This document shows, in pieces, positions 1-8,302 of a stretch of DNA of 64,000 nucleotides (positions are counted from its first letter, which is position 1; each line of letters opens with the position of its first letter). The notes under the pieces are model-generated. The model searched no databases. It was not told the origin of the DNA and saw only the letters and a program-made list of their open reading frames with translations. The position numbers were made by a program, and so were the translations under genes. The stretch comes from an uncultured Prevotella sp. GTDB taxonomy: Bacteria > Bacteroidota > Bacteroidia > Bacteroidales > Bacteroidaceae. The DNA lies in assembly GCA_905233425.1 (NCBI GenBank), contig CAJOEC010000001.1, positions 1 through 64,000 of the forward strand. The letters are read 5' to 3'.

Positions 1-126
1 TAAATCGATGACAGCATCAGGGTTGTTAAAGTTCTTCCCTTGGACGACAAAATCATATCCCTTCTTCAACCACAAAGTTTTACAGGGAAAAGACTCATGT
101 CCTGAGAATACATATTTATTTATCAT
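1..126 (-). CDS. DUF4007 family protein, N-terminal fragment
   Basis: Only the first 42 residues lie in the window; the gene runs off the left edge. They begin MINKYVFSGHESFPCKTLW, matching the FSGHE(T/S)FP...WLKKG start typical of DUF4007 proteins. From established knowledge, DUF4007 genes often sit beside DNA phosphorothioation or related PAPS-reductase-like defence genes; that such genes lie further left is inference. The ATG is 10 bases after the stop of the regulator gene, so the two are probably one operon. No catalytic motif can be judged from the fragment. Confidence 0.75.
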   Translation of the reverse strand, partial: MINKYVFSGHESFPCKTLWLKKGYDFVVQGKNFNNPDAVIDL

Positions 127-136
127 TGCAGTCATA

Positions 137-352
137 CTATATTGATGTGACATACTTTTTGTTCAGCAACTCGTCTATCTCAACTTCCAGTAATTTCGCT
201 ATCCGCAGATACGTCTCCATCGGAGGCTGACAAGCGTTGGTACACCACTTTGACACAGTAGTCGGCGCACAACCAAGTTGTTCTGCCAACCATTTGTTGG
301 TTCTCTTCTTCTCTGCGAGCACCACTTTGATGCGATTGATATCTTTGTCCAT
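137..352 (-). CDS. XRE-family helix-turn-helix regulator
   Basis: Small (71 residue) DNA-binding protein. The helix-turn-helix is visible at about residues 18-40, with the pattern NKWLAEQLGCAPTTVSKW, followed by a dimer-like tail LLEVEIDELL. The start at 352 (MDKDINRIK) is preferred over an upstream ATG at 391 because family members begin a few residues before the first helix. It is immediately upstream of the DUF4007 gene and probably controls it. A stand-alone antitoxin-type regulator is the alternative. Confidence 0.8.
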   Translation of the reverse strand: MDKDINRIKVVLAEKKRTNKWLAEQLGCAPTTVSKWCTNACQPPMETYLRIAKLLEVEIDELLNKKYVTSI

Positions 353-1404
353 ATTAGGATGATAAAATGTTATGGGTACAAAGATAATCATTTTTGTCGA
401 AACAAAAGCAAAATATTACGATAATTAACTTTATCGCTCACTAAATTGCCTTTTTTCTCACTTTCAGTTTCATCATTCACCCTTGGCGATGACGATTTTT
501 GTCTTCAGGAATGATTGTCCTTACAAAAGCGAACAAAGGGCATACATTAATTATATATGAGGTGCTTACCCAAAGAGAATAAGTCCATAGGTTTGTTCGA
601 AAATCTCCACACCTACGGGTAAATGTTTTCCACGCATTTGGGAAACAGGACTCTTGTTGTTTTCTAATAATATTTCAATTGCGGATCTTTTACACATAAT
701 AAAGAGTGGAAAAAACTGCAGAATGCATATGTGGAACTATCCGATAGATGCGTATCATAAATCCCGCATCAGTTTCCGCATTAGTTTCCTCACTATAAAG
801 GCTTACATGGTCATTGTTCTTTCTCGGCATTCTTCTCCTTACATTTGATAGATGAATTTTCCGCATTGAAATCAAACGATAATAGTTGGTCACCGAAGGG
901 CTGTGTTCACATGATTACGTGTAACCCGAAAGAGGATAAAACTGACACGCTATTATGTTCCATTTTTACACACTCGAAAATCATCGGGCAGACCTATCGG
1001 CAACCAAATAAAAACCAACTTACAACAACAGAGACGTTCTCGATGGGATACGATATTATCATGGACTTGGCGAGGGGCTTTTCTGTGACAACCTAACGAC
1101 TCCGAAATCATATCTTGTCAATGGGGAAAAGGTCGGCCAAGCAATTTAAATTTCCATTCAGATTCCTCTTCGACGCTAAGATTCTCGCCAAAGATTGCTA
1201 CAGAGCAAATCTCCAATCAGAATGCAGACCTTTGGGAAAGGCTATTCTTCGTCATTTTTCATGAGAGTGTAAAGTTCATCGAATAAACGTTTTGGTGCGG
1301 GGTCTCGGGGGGTCCCTAAGCCTATTCAGCCAATGAGCTTGCTCAACCCTGGTTTGTGGCGGCTGCTTGCGGGATTTTTCCCCAAGGCAGGTATTAGGCT
1401 ACCT

Positions 1405-1439
1405 CTATTGCGGAATTTTCGCAATAGGCGCGAGCGCCT
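1405..1439. repeat. two adjacent perfect stem-loops
   Basis: CTATTGCG at 1405-1412 pairs with CGCAATAG at 1420-1427. It is followed directly by GGCGC-GA-GCGCC (about 1426-1437). They lie in a GC-richer patch of the island with no gene around. The role is unknown; a processing or transfer-origin structure is possible but unsupported. Confidence 0.5.
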
Positions 1440-1514
1440 TTAGAGAATTTTCGACACTCTGCGAGGATTGTTGAGAAAGCTATATGACGATTCCGAAAAC
1501 ACATGTGTGAAAAG

Positions 1515-1559
1515 AGTGCTGTTACACGCCACCCAATTTAAGGGCTGTGTAACAGCACT
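1515..1559. repeat. 13-bp perfect inverted repeat, possible terminator
   Basis: AGTGCTGTTACAC (1515-1527) is exactly repeated in reverse complement at 1547-1559, with a 19-base loop. It lies 80 bases beyond the stop of the minus-strand gene at 1640-1999. On the minus strand it is followed by CTTTTC, so it could terminate that gene. The U-tract is weak, so a protein-binding or recombination site is equally possible. Confidence 0.5.
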
Positions 1560-1639
1560 AAGGACGTCTGGATTATAGGGATACCACTAACAGCGGTATT
1601 CTGCTTCAGAGGGCATCTATGGTGCCTTAGAATGGATTA

Positions 1640-1999
1640 TTAGCCGATAGTGCAGTTCAGTTTTAATACTGCACGTTTCCCTATGTCGTAACGACTAACC
1701 GCCCCGAACTTTTCCAGGTCCGTAATAAAGGTACTCGTGGTATCTCTATCCCAGTGCCAGGCTCTCGACAGGCTGCTTATACTTCCGAAGATGCATTCGT
1801 TCTCTTGCTGTAGTGCAGCATACTGCCGCTCTATAAGATCGTGGAACGCCTCTACGCGTGTAAGTTTTTCTGATGAGTTTTTCTGCCCACGAAACAGATA
1901 ACGCCATAGCTCTCTGCTCGTTGAAATGGTCATTGAAAATTCCGCATACTGATTTTGTCGATTTTCTTGTTTCATACTAATTCCTATTTTGTTTGACAT
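1640..1999 (-). CDS. small element-borne protein, possible winged helix
   Basis: 119-residue protein not recognised with confidence. The C-terminal half (SSLSRAWHWDRDTTSTFITDL...GAVSRYDIGKRAVLKL) resembles a winged-helix DNA-binding fold, as in small proteins encoded beside integrases of Bacteroidales elements. A second ATG at 1975 (MKQENRQN) is an equally plausible start. It lies 110 bases downstream of the integrase start region on the same strand order (integrase at 2109-3263 reads toward it), with a tandem 12-bp repeat just upstream. A role in excision or element regulation is inferred from position only. Confidence 0.6.
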   Translation of the reverse strand: MSNKIGISMKQENRQNQYAEFSMTISTSRELWRYLFRGQKNSSEKLTRVEAFHDLIERQYAALQQENECIFGSISSLSRAWHWDRDTTSTFITDLEKFGAVSRYDIGKRAVLKLNCTIG

Positions 2000-2015
2000 A
2001 AACTATTTTTATCCA

Positions 2016-2039
2016 GCATTGTATTCCGCATTGTATTCC
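2016..2039. repeat. tandem pair of 12-bp repeats
   Basis: GCATTGTATTCC occurs twice head to tail (2016-2027, 2028-2039), 17 bases before the small protein's first ATG and 70 bases after the integrase stop. A related 12-bp tandem pair lies on the other side of the integrase at 3307-3330. It could be a binding site for the integrase arm-binding domain, an excisionase or the small protein. Confidence 0.6.
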
Positions 2040-2108
2040 TCAAATATCTCTGCGGATTGATATGTGGAATCATCTGCAGGATTTCAGGTACAAATATATG
2101 CGGAGTTT

Positions 2109-3263
2109 TTATTTCAGTGTTTTCTCGTATGCAGCCATCTTGTCAACTACAGTATCATCGAGCATGTTAGCATAGACTTGCTCTGTAATTTTAAAGGATG
2201 AGTGACCGCAGATCTTTGCTACCGTCTTCAAGTCCATGCCGCCTTCATTGAGTAGCAATGTTGCGCCGGTATGTCTTGCCCAGTGGCTTGACACAGGTTT
2301 GTCAATACCAGCCGCCTGTGCAATAACTTTCAGGTACTCGTTATACTTAACGTTACTGATGACGAGCAACTTATTCTGATACTTTTTCAGCACCGCCATG
2401 GCTGGTGATAGTAGTGGGATTGTGAACGTCTGCTTCGTCTTTGCCCGGTTACCAACGTAAACCTTCATTCCTTTCACTTCCTTAATCTTGCTCGCATCGA
2501 AGTCGTGTAGGTCGGTGTAAGAAAGACAGGTGTAAGTTTGAAACACGAACACATCACGAACTCTCTCAAGACTTTCTGAAGATAATGCGACATCACGAAC
2601 CTTCGCAAATTCTAATGGGGAAAGATACTTACCAATACCACCTTTCGATTTCTCCTTGTCAATACGAATCCACTTGTAAGGGTTACGTTTCAAGAATCCT
2701 TCATCGATAGCATCCAAGATGAAGGAATTAAGAAACCGGTGGTAGTTGTTCCACTTAGAATAAGGTTTCAGTCCCTTCTTTGCCAGATGTTCATCCAATG
2801 CCAAGATGTTTGCATCGGTGACATCCTCGAAATAGCGGATCTTGCCCCATTCAGAGAAGAAACGCATGAAACGGCTGTAACGTTCTTTACTGTCATCAGC
2901 CTTGCCATACTGACGGATCTTTGTCCGTTGCTCGCAGAACTCCAAGAACGAAACGGCACTTGCTCGTTTACGCTTCAACCTCTCCTGAATAGAGAAGATG
3001 TCCATTATGCTCTCTGTCATCATGTCAAGGATGACCTGACGAACCTCAGACATGAGTTTCTCCAACGTCTCGTTCAACTCACGGGCATCAATTCGGTTAA
3101 CCACAGCCCCCCTGTGCCAATGCTTCGGCAGGAGCCTGATGCCTGTAGCCATGTACTTCTGTTTCCGCTCGAATGTGATTCTGAGTTCAACAGCTGCCTC
3201 CCTGTTCGTTGCCGCAGTCTTTTTGCGGTTGTAAACGAACTCTAATAAAGGTGTCTTGTTCAT
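2109..3263 (-). CDS. tyrosine site-specific integrase (IntDOT-like)
   Basis: 384-residue phage-type recombinase that integrates and excises DNA. The N-terminal arm/core-binding region spans about 1-200. The catalytic domain has H327 and R330 in HWARH, H354 in ICGHSS, and the tyrosine nucleophile Y364 in EQVYANML. At the usual place of the first catalytic arginine the sequence reads CLSYTDL with no arginine; this is known for IntDOT-type enzymes of Bacteroidales and is not a sign of decay. The gene is 225 bases from the 3' end of tRNA-Ser, the likely attachment site, with the element extending left. Confidence 0.93.
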   Translation of the reverse strand: MNKTPLLEFVYNRKKTAATNREAAVELRITFERKQKYMATGIRLLPKHWHRGAVVNRIDARELNETLEKLMSEVRQVILDMMTESIMDIFSIQERLKRKRASAVSFLEFCEQRTKIRQYGKADDSKERYSRFMRFFSEWGKIRYFEDVTDANILALDEHLAKKGLKPYSKWNNYHRFLNSFILDAIDEGFLKRNPYKWIRIDKEKSKGGIGKYLSPLEFAKVRDVALSSESLERVRDVFVFQTYTCLSYTDLHDFDASKIKEVKGMKVYVGNRAKTKQTFTIPLLSPAMAVLKKYQNKLLVISNVKYNEYLKVIAQAAGIDKPVSSHWARHTGATLLLNEGGMDLKTVAKICGHSSFKITEQVYANMLDDTVVDKMAAYEKTLK

Positions 3264-3306
3264 TTTTAACTAAAAGTATTACTTTAAACTATTGACAGCG
3301 GGGGGC

Positions 3307-3330
3307 GGTAATACATCTGGTAATACATTC
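3307..3330. repeat. tandem pair of 12-bp repeats upstream of integrase
   Basis: GGTAATACAT occurs at 3307-3316 and 3319-3328, a 12-base period, just upstream of the integrase start. It resembles the 12-base pair at 2016-2039 (shared ATTCC end and spacing). A candidate arm-type integrase site or a self-regulatory operator. Confidence 0.5.
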
Positions 3331-3487
3331 CGTGCTTATAATTGCGGAAGATGTCCTATGACTGCTTATGTCATTTTGGGGACGTTCCTCCCTCTATATA
3401 GCAGATTTTCAATGGGTTAAAAATGCAAGTAATTGATTATCAGGCACGAAAAAAGGGAATCCGTTAGGTTCCCTTTTCATTAAAAAG

Positions 3488-3572
3488 CGGAGAGAGAGGG
3501 ATTCGAACCCCCGGCACCTCTCAGTGCGACGGTTTTCAAGACCGTTGTAATCGACCACTCTACCATCTCTCC
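3488..3572 (-). tRNA. tRNA-Ser (anticodon UGA)
   Basis: On the minus strand, the 5' GGAGAGA (complement of 3566-3572) pairs with TCTCTCC before discriminator G73. The anticodon loop CTTGAAA gives anticodon TGA. A long variable arm and the T-loop GGTTCGAATCC are present, as expected for a class II serine tRNA. CCA is not encoded. Its 3' end points to the integrase, so it is the probable integration site of the island to its left. Confidence 0.96.
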
Positions 3573-3716
3573 AGTGCTCGAAAAGCGGGTGCAAAGGTAG
3601 TAAAAAATGTTCATAGTTCATTGTTCACAGTCCATTATTTACAGCGCCTTTAGTATTTTTAACTAAAATACCGCTAAACAATGGACTATCAGCGATGAAC
3701 TATGAACTAAAATGCG

Positions 3717-3725
3717 TACCTTTGC
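3717..3725 (+). promoter_or_regulatory. -7 box of the mutS2 promoter
   Basis: TACCTTTGC fits the Bacteroidota TAnnTTTGC element and ends 3 bases before the mutS2 ATG. No clear TTG is seen at the -33 position. If used, transcription would start at or inside the start codon. Confidence 0.6.
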
Positions 3726-3728
3726 ACC

Positions 3729-6320
3729 ATGATTTACCCTAGCAATTATGAACACAAGATAGGTTTCGACGAGGTACGCTCGTTGTTGCGCGACCGCTGT
3801 CTTAGCACTTTGGGCCGCGAGAAAGTAGACCAGATTGCTTTTTCAGTTGATTTCAGAGAGGTGAGGGAGTTACTGCTACAGACTGGGGAGTTTCGCCGTA
3901 TGACTGCGAAGTCGGATGATTTTCCATTACAGTTCTTTTTCGATGTTCGCGAGTCACTTGTGCGCATACGTCTGGCCGGCACCCATTTCGAAGAGGAGGA
4001 ATTGTTCGACTTGCGCCGTTCTCTTGACACCATCTCCAAGATTGTGGTTTATCTAAATAGAGAAGGTGATGACGAAGCCCACCCCTACCCTGCCCTTCAC
4101 CGCCTTACCGAAGGTGTCTGCACTTTTCCGGCCATCATAAGACGCATAGACTCCATCATCGACAAATATGGCAAGGTGAAGGATGGTGCGTCGATGACTC
4201 TTGCGGGTATTCGTCACGAGCTACAGACCACCGAAGGGAGTATCTCACGTACACTATATACTATACTGCACACAGCACAACGAGACGGACTTGTGGACAA
4301 GGACGCTGCGCCGACACTGCGCGACGGACGATTGATGATTCCTGTCATGCCGGGTATGAAACGCAAGATCAACGGCATAGTACACGATGAAAGTGCCACA
4401 GGAAAGACCGTGTTCATAGAGCCGGCTGAGGTGGTTGAGGCCAACAACCGAATACGCCAGTTAGAGGCTGAGGAACGTCGCGAGATAGTGCGAATACTGA
4501 CAGTGTTCACTGACGAAGTACGGCCAAACGTTAAGGAGATGCTTGACTCATACATCTTCCTGGCAACTATAGACTTGATACAGGCCAAAGCCCGGCTTGC
4601 TGAAGCTATGAAGGCAATAGAGCCGACGGTGGAAGAGAGTCCCCGCATAGATTGGATACACGCTGTGCACCCTCTGCTGGCATTATCACTTGAAAAGCAG
4701 GGCAAACAGGTCGTTCCGTTAGATATTGAACTTAGAGGAGAAAGGAGAGAGGAGAGAGGAGAGAGACTACAGAGGCTCCTAATCATAAGTGGTCCAAATG
4801 CCGGCGGCAAGTCGGTGTGTCTGAAAACAGTTGGTCTGCTGCAGTACATGCTACAGTGCGGCCTGTCCGTTCCAATGGGCGAGCGCAGTACATGCGGAAT
4901 GTTCCAGAACATAATGATTGATATAGGCGACGAACAAAGCATAGAGGACGATCTGTCAACCTACAGCAGCCACCTGACAAACATGAAGCAGATGATACGC
5001 TACGCCAACGAGCATACACTGTTGCTCATCGATGAGTTCGGGGGCGGAACAGAACCCACCATTGGTGGTGCCATAGCTGAGGCTGTGCTGAAGCAGTTTT
5101 GGAAGAAACAGACTTTCGGCGTCATTACCACACACTACCAGAACCTTAAGCATTTTGCTGACGACCATGAGGGGGTGGTAAACGGTGCCATGCTCTATGA
5201 CCGTAATGAAATGCGTGCACTATTCCAGCTCTCAATAGGCCAGCCAGGCTCGTCGTTTGCCATCGAGATAGCCCGCAAGACAGGACTGCCTGAAGAGGTG
5301 ATACAGGATGCCAGCGACATTGTCGGCCGTGACTACATACAAAGCGACAAGTATCTTCAGGACATTGTGCGCGACAAACGTTACTGGGAGGGCAAGCGCC
5401 AGACCATCCACCAACACGAGAAACGTCTGGCTGCCAGCGGAGAGCGCCTTGAGGCCGACATTGCCGAGATTGAGCGTGAGCGCAAAGAAATATTGCGCCA
5501 AGCCAAGGAGCAAGCTGAGGAGCTACTGCGCACAGCAAACAGGAAGATAGAGAATGCCATAAGGGAGATACGCGAGCAGCAGGCCGAGAAGGAGGCCACG
5601 AAGAAGGTAAGAGAAGAGATGGAGGCTTTCACCCAGCAGATGAGTGAAATTGACGCACGTGCCACCAATGAGAAGATTGAGCGCAAGATGCGCCAGATAC
5701 AGGAGCGTAAAGAAAGAAAGGAAAAGAGAAGAAATGACAAGGCAAAAGCCATCAGCAACAAGTTGGCTACTCCGGATTCAGACACGTCAGCCGCATCGCA
5801 GTCCGCTTCCCAACCATCGCTTCAAGTGGGTTCAACAGTCCGCATAATAGGTCTCACAAGCATTGGAACCATAGAAAAGATTGACGGCAAAATGGCCACC
5901 GTGATTTTCGGTGACATGCGTACCAAGATGCGAATAGAGCGGCTGGAAGCGGTCGAGGACGAGAAGCATAAAGAAAGCGGCAATGGTGACAGCAGCAATG
6001 GCAGCAAACACACAGAGCTGAACACCCAACAGTTCTCACAAAGCACCCGCGACACCATCGACACACGCAAGATGAGTTTCCGCCAAGACCTTGATGTGCG
6101 CGGCATGCGCGGTGACGAGGCCGTCAATGCCGTAATGTACTTCATCGATGATGCCATATTAGTAGGAATGAGTCGCGTTCGCATTCTCCATGGTACAGGC
6201 AGTGGAATACTTCGCCAACTCATACGCCAGTATCTTAAGACAAACCCCGCCGTCACCTCCTGCCGCGATGAGCACGTGCAGTTTGGCGGAGCCGGTATCA
6301 CCGTAGTGGACATCGGGTGA
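3729..6320 (+). CDS. mutS2: endonuclease MutS2
   Basis: 863-residue MutS-family ATPase/nuclease linked to suppression of homologous recombination and, in some bacteria, rescue of collided ribosomes. The core runs from MIYPSNYEHKIGFDEVR. Walker A GPNAGGKS is near residue 356 and Walker B LLLIDEFGGGTEP near 430. A long charged coiled coil spans about 560-670, and a C-terminal Smr nuclease domain (about 785-863) carries DVRGMRGDEA and LHGTGSGILR. It lacks the mismatch-recognition domain of MutS. A GGAGAGA heptamer tract at 4737-4764 encodes an odd Arg/Glu stretch just before Walker A. It is a single gene closed by a terminator at 6371-6401. Confidence 0.96.
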   Translation: MIYPSNYEHKIGFDEVRSLLRDRCLSTLGREKVDQIAFSVDFREVRELLLQTGEFRRMTAKSDDFPLQFFFDVRESLVRIRLAGTHFEEEELFDLRRSLDTISKIVVYLNREGDDEAHPYPALHRLTEGVCTFPAIIRRIDSIIDKYGKVKDGASMTLAGIRHELQTTEGSISRTLYTILHTAQRDGLVDKDAAPTLRDGRLMIPVMPGMKRKINGIVHDESATGKTVFIEPAEVVEANNRIRQLEAEERREIVRILTVFTDEVRPNVKEMLDSYIFLATIDLIQAKARLAEAMKAIEPTVEESPRIDWIHAVHPLLALSLEKQGKQVVPLDIELRGERREERGERLQRLLIISGPNAGGKSVCLKTVGLLQYMLQCGLSVPMGERSTCGMFQNIMIDIGDEQSIEDDLSTYSSHLTNMKQMIRYANEHTLLLIDEFGGGTEPTIGGAIAEAVLKQFWKKQTFGVITTHYQNLKHFADDHEGVVNGAMLYDRNEMRALFQLSIGQPGSSFAIEIARKTGLPEEVIQDASDIVGRDYIQSDKYLQDIVRDKRYWEGKRQTIHQHEKRLAASGERLEADIAEIERERKEILRQAKEQAEELLRTANRKIENAIREIREQQAEKEATKKVREEMEAFTQQMSEIDARATNEKIERKMRQIQERKERKEKRRNDKAKAISNKLATPDSDTSAASQSASQPSLQVGSTVRIIGLTSIGTIEKIDGKMATVIFGDMRTKMRIERLEAVEDEKHKESGNGDSSNGSKHTELNTQQFSQSTRDTIDTRKMSFRQDLDVRGMRGDEAVNAVMYFIDDAILVGMSRVRILHGTGSGILRQLIRQYLKTNPAVTSCRDEHVQFGGAGITVVDIG
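4737..4764 (+). repeat. GGAGAGA heptamer tract inside mutS2
   Basis: Four consecutive 7-base units (GGAGAAA, then GGAGAGA three times) encode GERREERGE just ahead of the ATPase domain. Loss or gain of one unit would shift the frame upstream of Walker A. Confidence 0.85.
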
Positions 6321-6370
6321 ACAATAAGGTTAGGGAGTAAAGACAATGGAATTACTGCTGACCAGACATG

Positions 6371-6401
6371 AAAAACAGGCGGAGAATCTCCGCCTGTTTT
6401 T
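6371..6401. terminator. bidirectional terminator
   Basis: AAAACAGGCGGAGA pairs perfectly with TCTCCGCCTGTTTT and is flanked by A-rich and T-rich sides. It serves mutS2 and the convergent minus-strand gene starting at 7489. Confidence 0.92.
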
Positions 6402-6433
6402 ATTTGTCATAGTTAAATACAAATCTCTTTTTA

Positions 6434-7489
6434 TTATTTCTCAGCAAGTACTGCACGCACGCTGAGTCCTAAGCAACGGTTAGGATAGTTGAGAGAGACG
6501 ACAGCTTCCCATCCAAATCCCTCAATCTTTGACATAGCGAGAGAAACAGCACTCAAAGTTTTGTGCACATAGAGATCGGAAGTCCAATACAGACCTGAGC
6601 TAAAGCTTGCGCCCAGACCAAGAGGATCCAATTCTTTATTGTCGACCAAATCACGATATTCGGTATACTGCTCCTGACGTGCTCCTGATGCAGGAAGGAA
6701 AATCCAATTGCCATTCTTGCCAGTGAACCGACATCCCCATGTGCCATTACATTCCACCCAATCCTGCTGAGTGTACTGTATGAGTTCGCGTACATCATTC
6801 TCGGTAGGCATACGCCAGTCCTTACCCCAGTTAGCCCTTGCAGCATCGTCGGAAGGAAGAAGTTGTTTCTCTCCGTCACCAATGAATCTACCCTCTGCAT
6901 CATACCAGATAGCTTCAGCGACATTGTCATTACTCTGGTACTTGGTAATATATTCCCAAGATGACTGTCCAGGAGTCATGAACTTGTAATTCTCCCAGTT
7001 GAAATAACGACCATCTTCAACGAATTCGGTATATCCCAGAGTTTCGCCCCAAGCAAAATAGTAACCGAAGTCTCCAATCCTATATGCGCCGATGTTCATG
7101 TTAGCCCACATACGATGACTTGGCAAATCAAGATCAATAGCCTCTGCCCCGGCAGGAGCCGAACTACCTTTCATACCTGCCATAACATTGATAATAGTAG
7201 CAATATCGGCTACATCTACTCGACCGTCATTATTGACATCGCCGAAAAGGTAGTCGCATGTCACGTTGGTTATATCACTCTCAGCGAACTGTACTATGCC
7301 ATCCTCATTATTGAAAATGACATTACCCTCGCTGAAAGACATCTTGAACGTGTCGTCCAGCTTAACCTCGACGGAAGTTTGGTCGCTGAGGTTTACCACA
7401 AGATTCTGGGCAGAGGCTTTGCTAAAGCCCCCCCAAAGCATAGCCAGCATTGAAATGCCAACCATTGTCTTAAGTCCTTGTTTGATCAT
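6434..7489 (-). CDS. secreted protein with dockerin-like and FISUMP-like domains
   Basis: 351 residues with a Sec signal peptide ending about SKASAQ (residue 28). A short beta-type region follows to about 80. One calcium-binding dockerin/EF-hand-like motif, DVNNDGRVDVADIATIINVM, lies near 85-108. A FISUMP-type domain (about 118-351) carries the recognisable phrases WANMNIGA, YFAWGET, DWRMPTENDV and IFLPASGAR. FISUMP domains are common in surface or secreted proteins of Bacteroidales and Fibrobacter; the function is unknown. It has its own promoter and is monocistronic, and the same dockerin motif recurs in two other secreted proteins of the window. Confidence 0.85.
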   Translation of the reverse strand: MIKQGLKTMVGISMLAMLWGGFSKASAQNLVVNLSDQTSVEVKLDDTFKMSFSEGNVIFNNEDGIVQFAESDITNVTCDYLFGDVNNDGRVDVADIATIINVMAGMKGSSAPAGAEAIDLDLPSHRMWANMNIGAYRIGDFGYYFAWGETLGYTEFVEDGRYFNWENYKFMTPGQSSWEYITKYQSNDNVAEAIWYDAEGRFIGDGEKQLLPSDDAARANWGKDWRMPTENDVRELIQYTQQDWVECNGTWGCRFTGKNGNWIFLPASGARQEQYTEYRDLVDNKELDPLGLGASFSSGLYWTSDLYVHKTLSAVSLAMSKIEGFGWEAVVSLNYPNRCLGLSVRAVLAEK

Positions 7490-7527
7490 AATGTTGCAAT
7501 GTTTTAAATAATTAGTTCAAATAATGT

Positions 7528-7559
7528 GCAAAGGTAAAGATTTTTTGACATACCGACAA
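7528..7559 (-). promoter_or_regulatory. promoter of the FISUMP-like gene
   Basis: On the minus strand TTG (complement of 7557-7559), a 20-base spacer and TACCTTTGC (complement of 7528-7536) form a full Bacteroidota promoter, giving a leader of about 35 bases. Confidence 0.8.
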
Positions 7560-7710
7560 AATTTTAAGATACTAAATTGAGTTTTTTATACTTTATTTGC
7601 AAATGTCATACATACGATAACAATTCATCCCACCAATTAAGCGTTTTTGCGAGGGAATTATTGCTCAGTCGCCCATTCACGATGCTCTTGTCAAAAGTGC
7701 AGCCGAAAAC

Positions 7711-7745
7711 AAAAAGCCCTCACCAAAAACAAGTGAGAGCTTTTT
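7711..7745 (-). terminator. terminator of the ribosomal protein cluster
   Basis: AAAAAGC-CTCAC and GTGAG-GCTTTTT form a hairpin with A- and T-rich flanks, 28 bases past the rplQ stop. It closes the long minus-strand ribosomal operon. Confidence 0.88.
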
Positions 7746-7772
7746 GATTTGACAGAATATCTGTTCATGTGC

Positions 7773-8261
7773 TTATTCAGCCTTGGATGCCTCAGCATCT
7801 TCTGCTTTTGCCTCTGTGGCAGGAGCCTCCGCTGCGGCTTTCTGACCACCACGACGGCTACGGCGAGTAGCCTTCTTCTTGCCCTCAGTCTTTGCCATTT
7901 CGGGATCGAAATCAACAAGTTCTATGAAGCATATCTGGGCTGCATCGCCCTGACGAGTCCCCAACTTGATGATGCGAGTGTAACCACCGGGACGGTCGCC
8001 CACTTTCTCAGCAATAGGGCCAAAGAGTTCCTTTATGGCTTCCTTCTTCTGAAGATAGCTGAAAACTACACGGCGGGAATTTGTAGAGTCTTCCTTTGCC
8101 TTGGTAATAAGCGGCTCTACATATTTTTTCAATTCCTTAGCCTTGGCGAGGGTCGTAGTGATTCTTTTGTGCTGAATCAGCGAAATGGCCATGTTGGCAA
8201 GCAAGGCACGGCGATGGTCAGCAGTACGACCCAGATGATTGAATTTCTTATTGTGTCTCAT
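7773..8261 (-). CDS. rplQ: 50S ribosomal protein L17
   Basis: Large-subunit protein, 162 residues; the conserved core [12 protein letters not shown]...[10 protein letters not shown] occupies about 1-120. The C-terminal ~40 residues form an extension, first Lys/Arg-rich and then Ala/Glu-rich, longer than the E. coli protein (127); such tails are usual in Bacteroidota. Last gene of the alpha operon, 41 bases after rpoA, followed by a terminator. Confidence 0.97.
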   Translation of the reverse strand: MRHNKKFNHLGRTADHRRALLANMAISLIQHKRITTTLAKAKELKKYVEPLITKAKEDSTNSRRVVFSYLQKKEAIKELFGPIAEKVGDRPGGYTRIIKLGTRQGDAAQICFIELVDFDPEMAKTEGKKKATRRSRRGGQKAAAEAPATEAKAEDAEASKAE

Positions 8262-8302
8262 TATTTTAATTTTTTTTAATGGGCATTCGGTTGTCTCAAC
8301 GA

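Larger units (their letters stand above)
393..1639. other. gene-poor stretch of the island
   Basis: No convincing gene is seen in these 1.25 kb. The two small plus-strand frames at 654-848 and 845-1096 have no family resemblance and unfavourable codon use. The part from about 1295 to 1460 is GC-richer and contains stem-loops (listed separately). This may be a decayed gene remnant or a non-coding part of a mobile element. Confidence 0.5.

Noticed and set aside
654..1096. Two small plus-strand frames in the island
   Set aside because: No recognisable domain, no promoter or ribosome-binding context, overlapping ends and irregular codon use.
3409..3621. Minus-strand frame across the tRNA
   Set aside because: It reads through tRNA-Ser and is not a protein gene.
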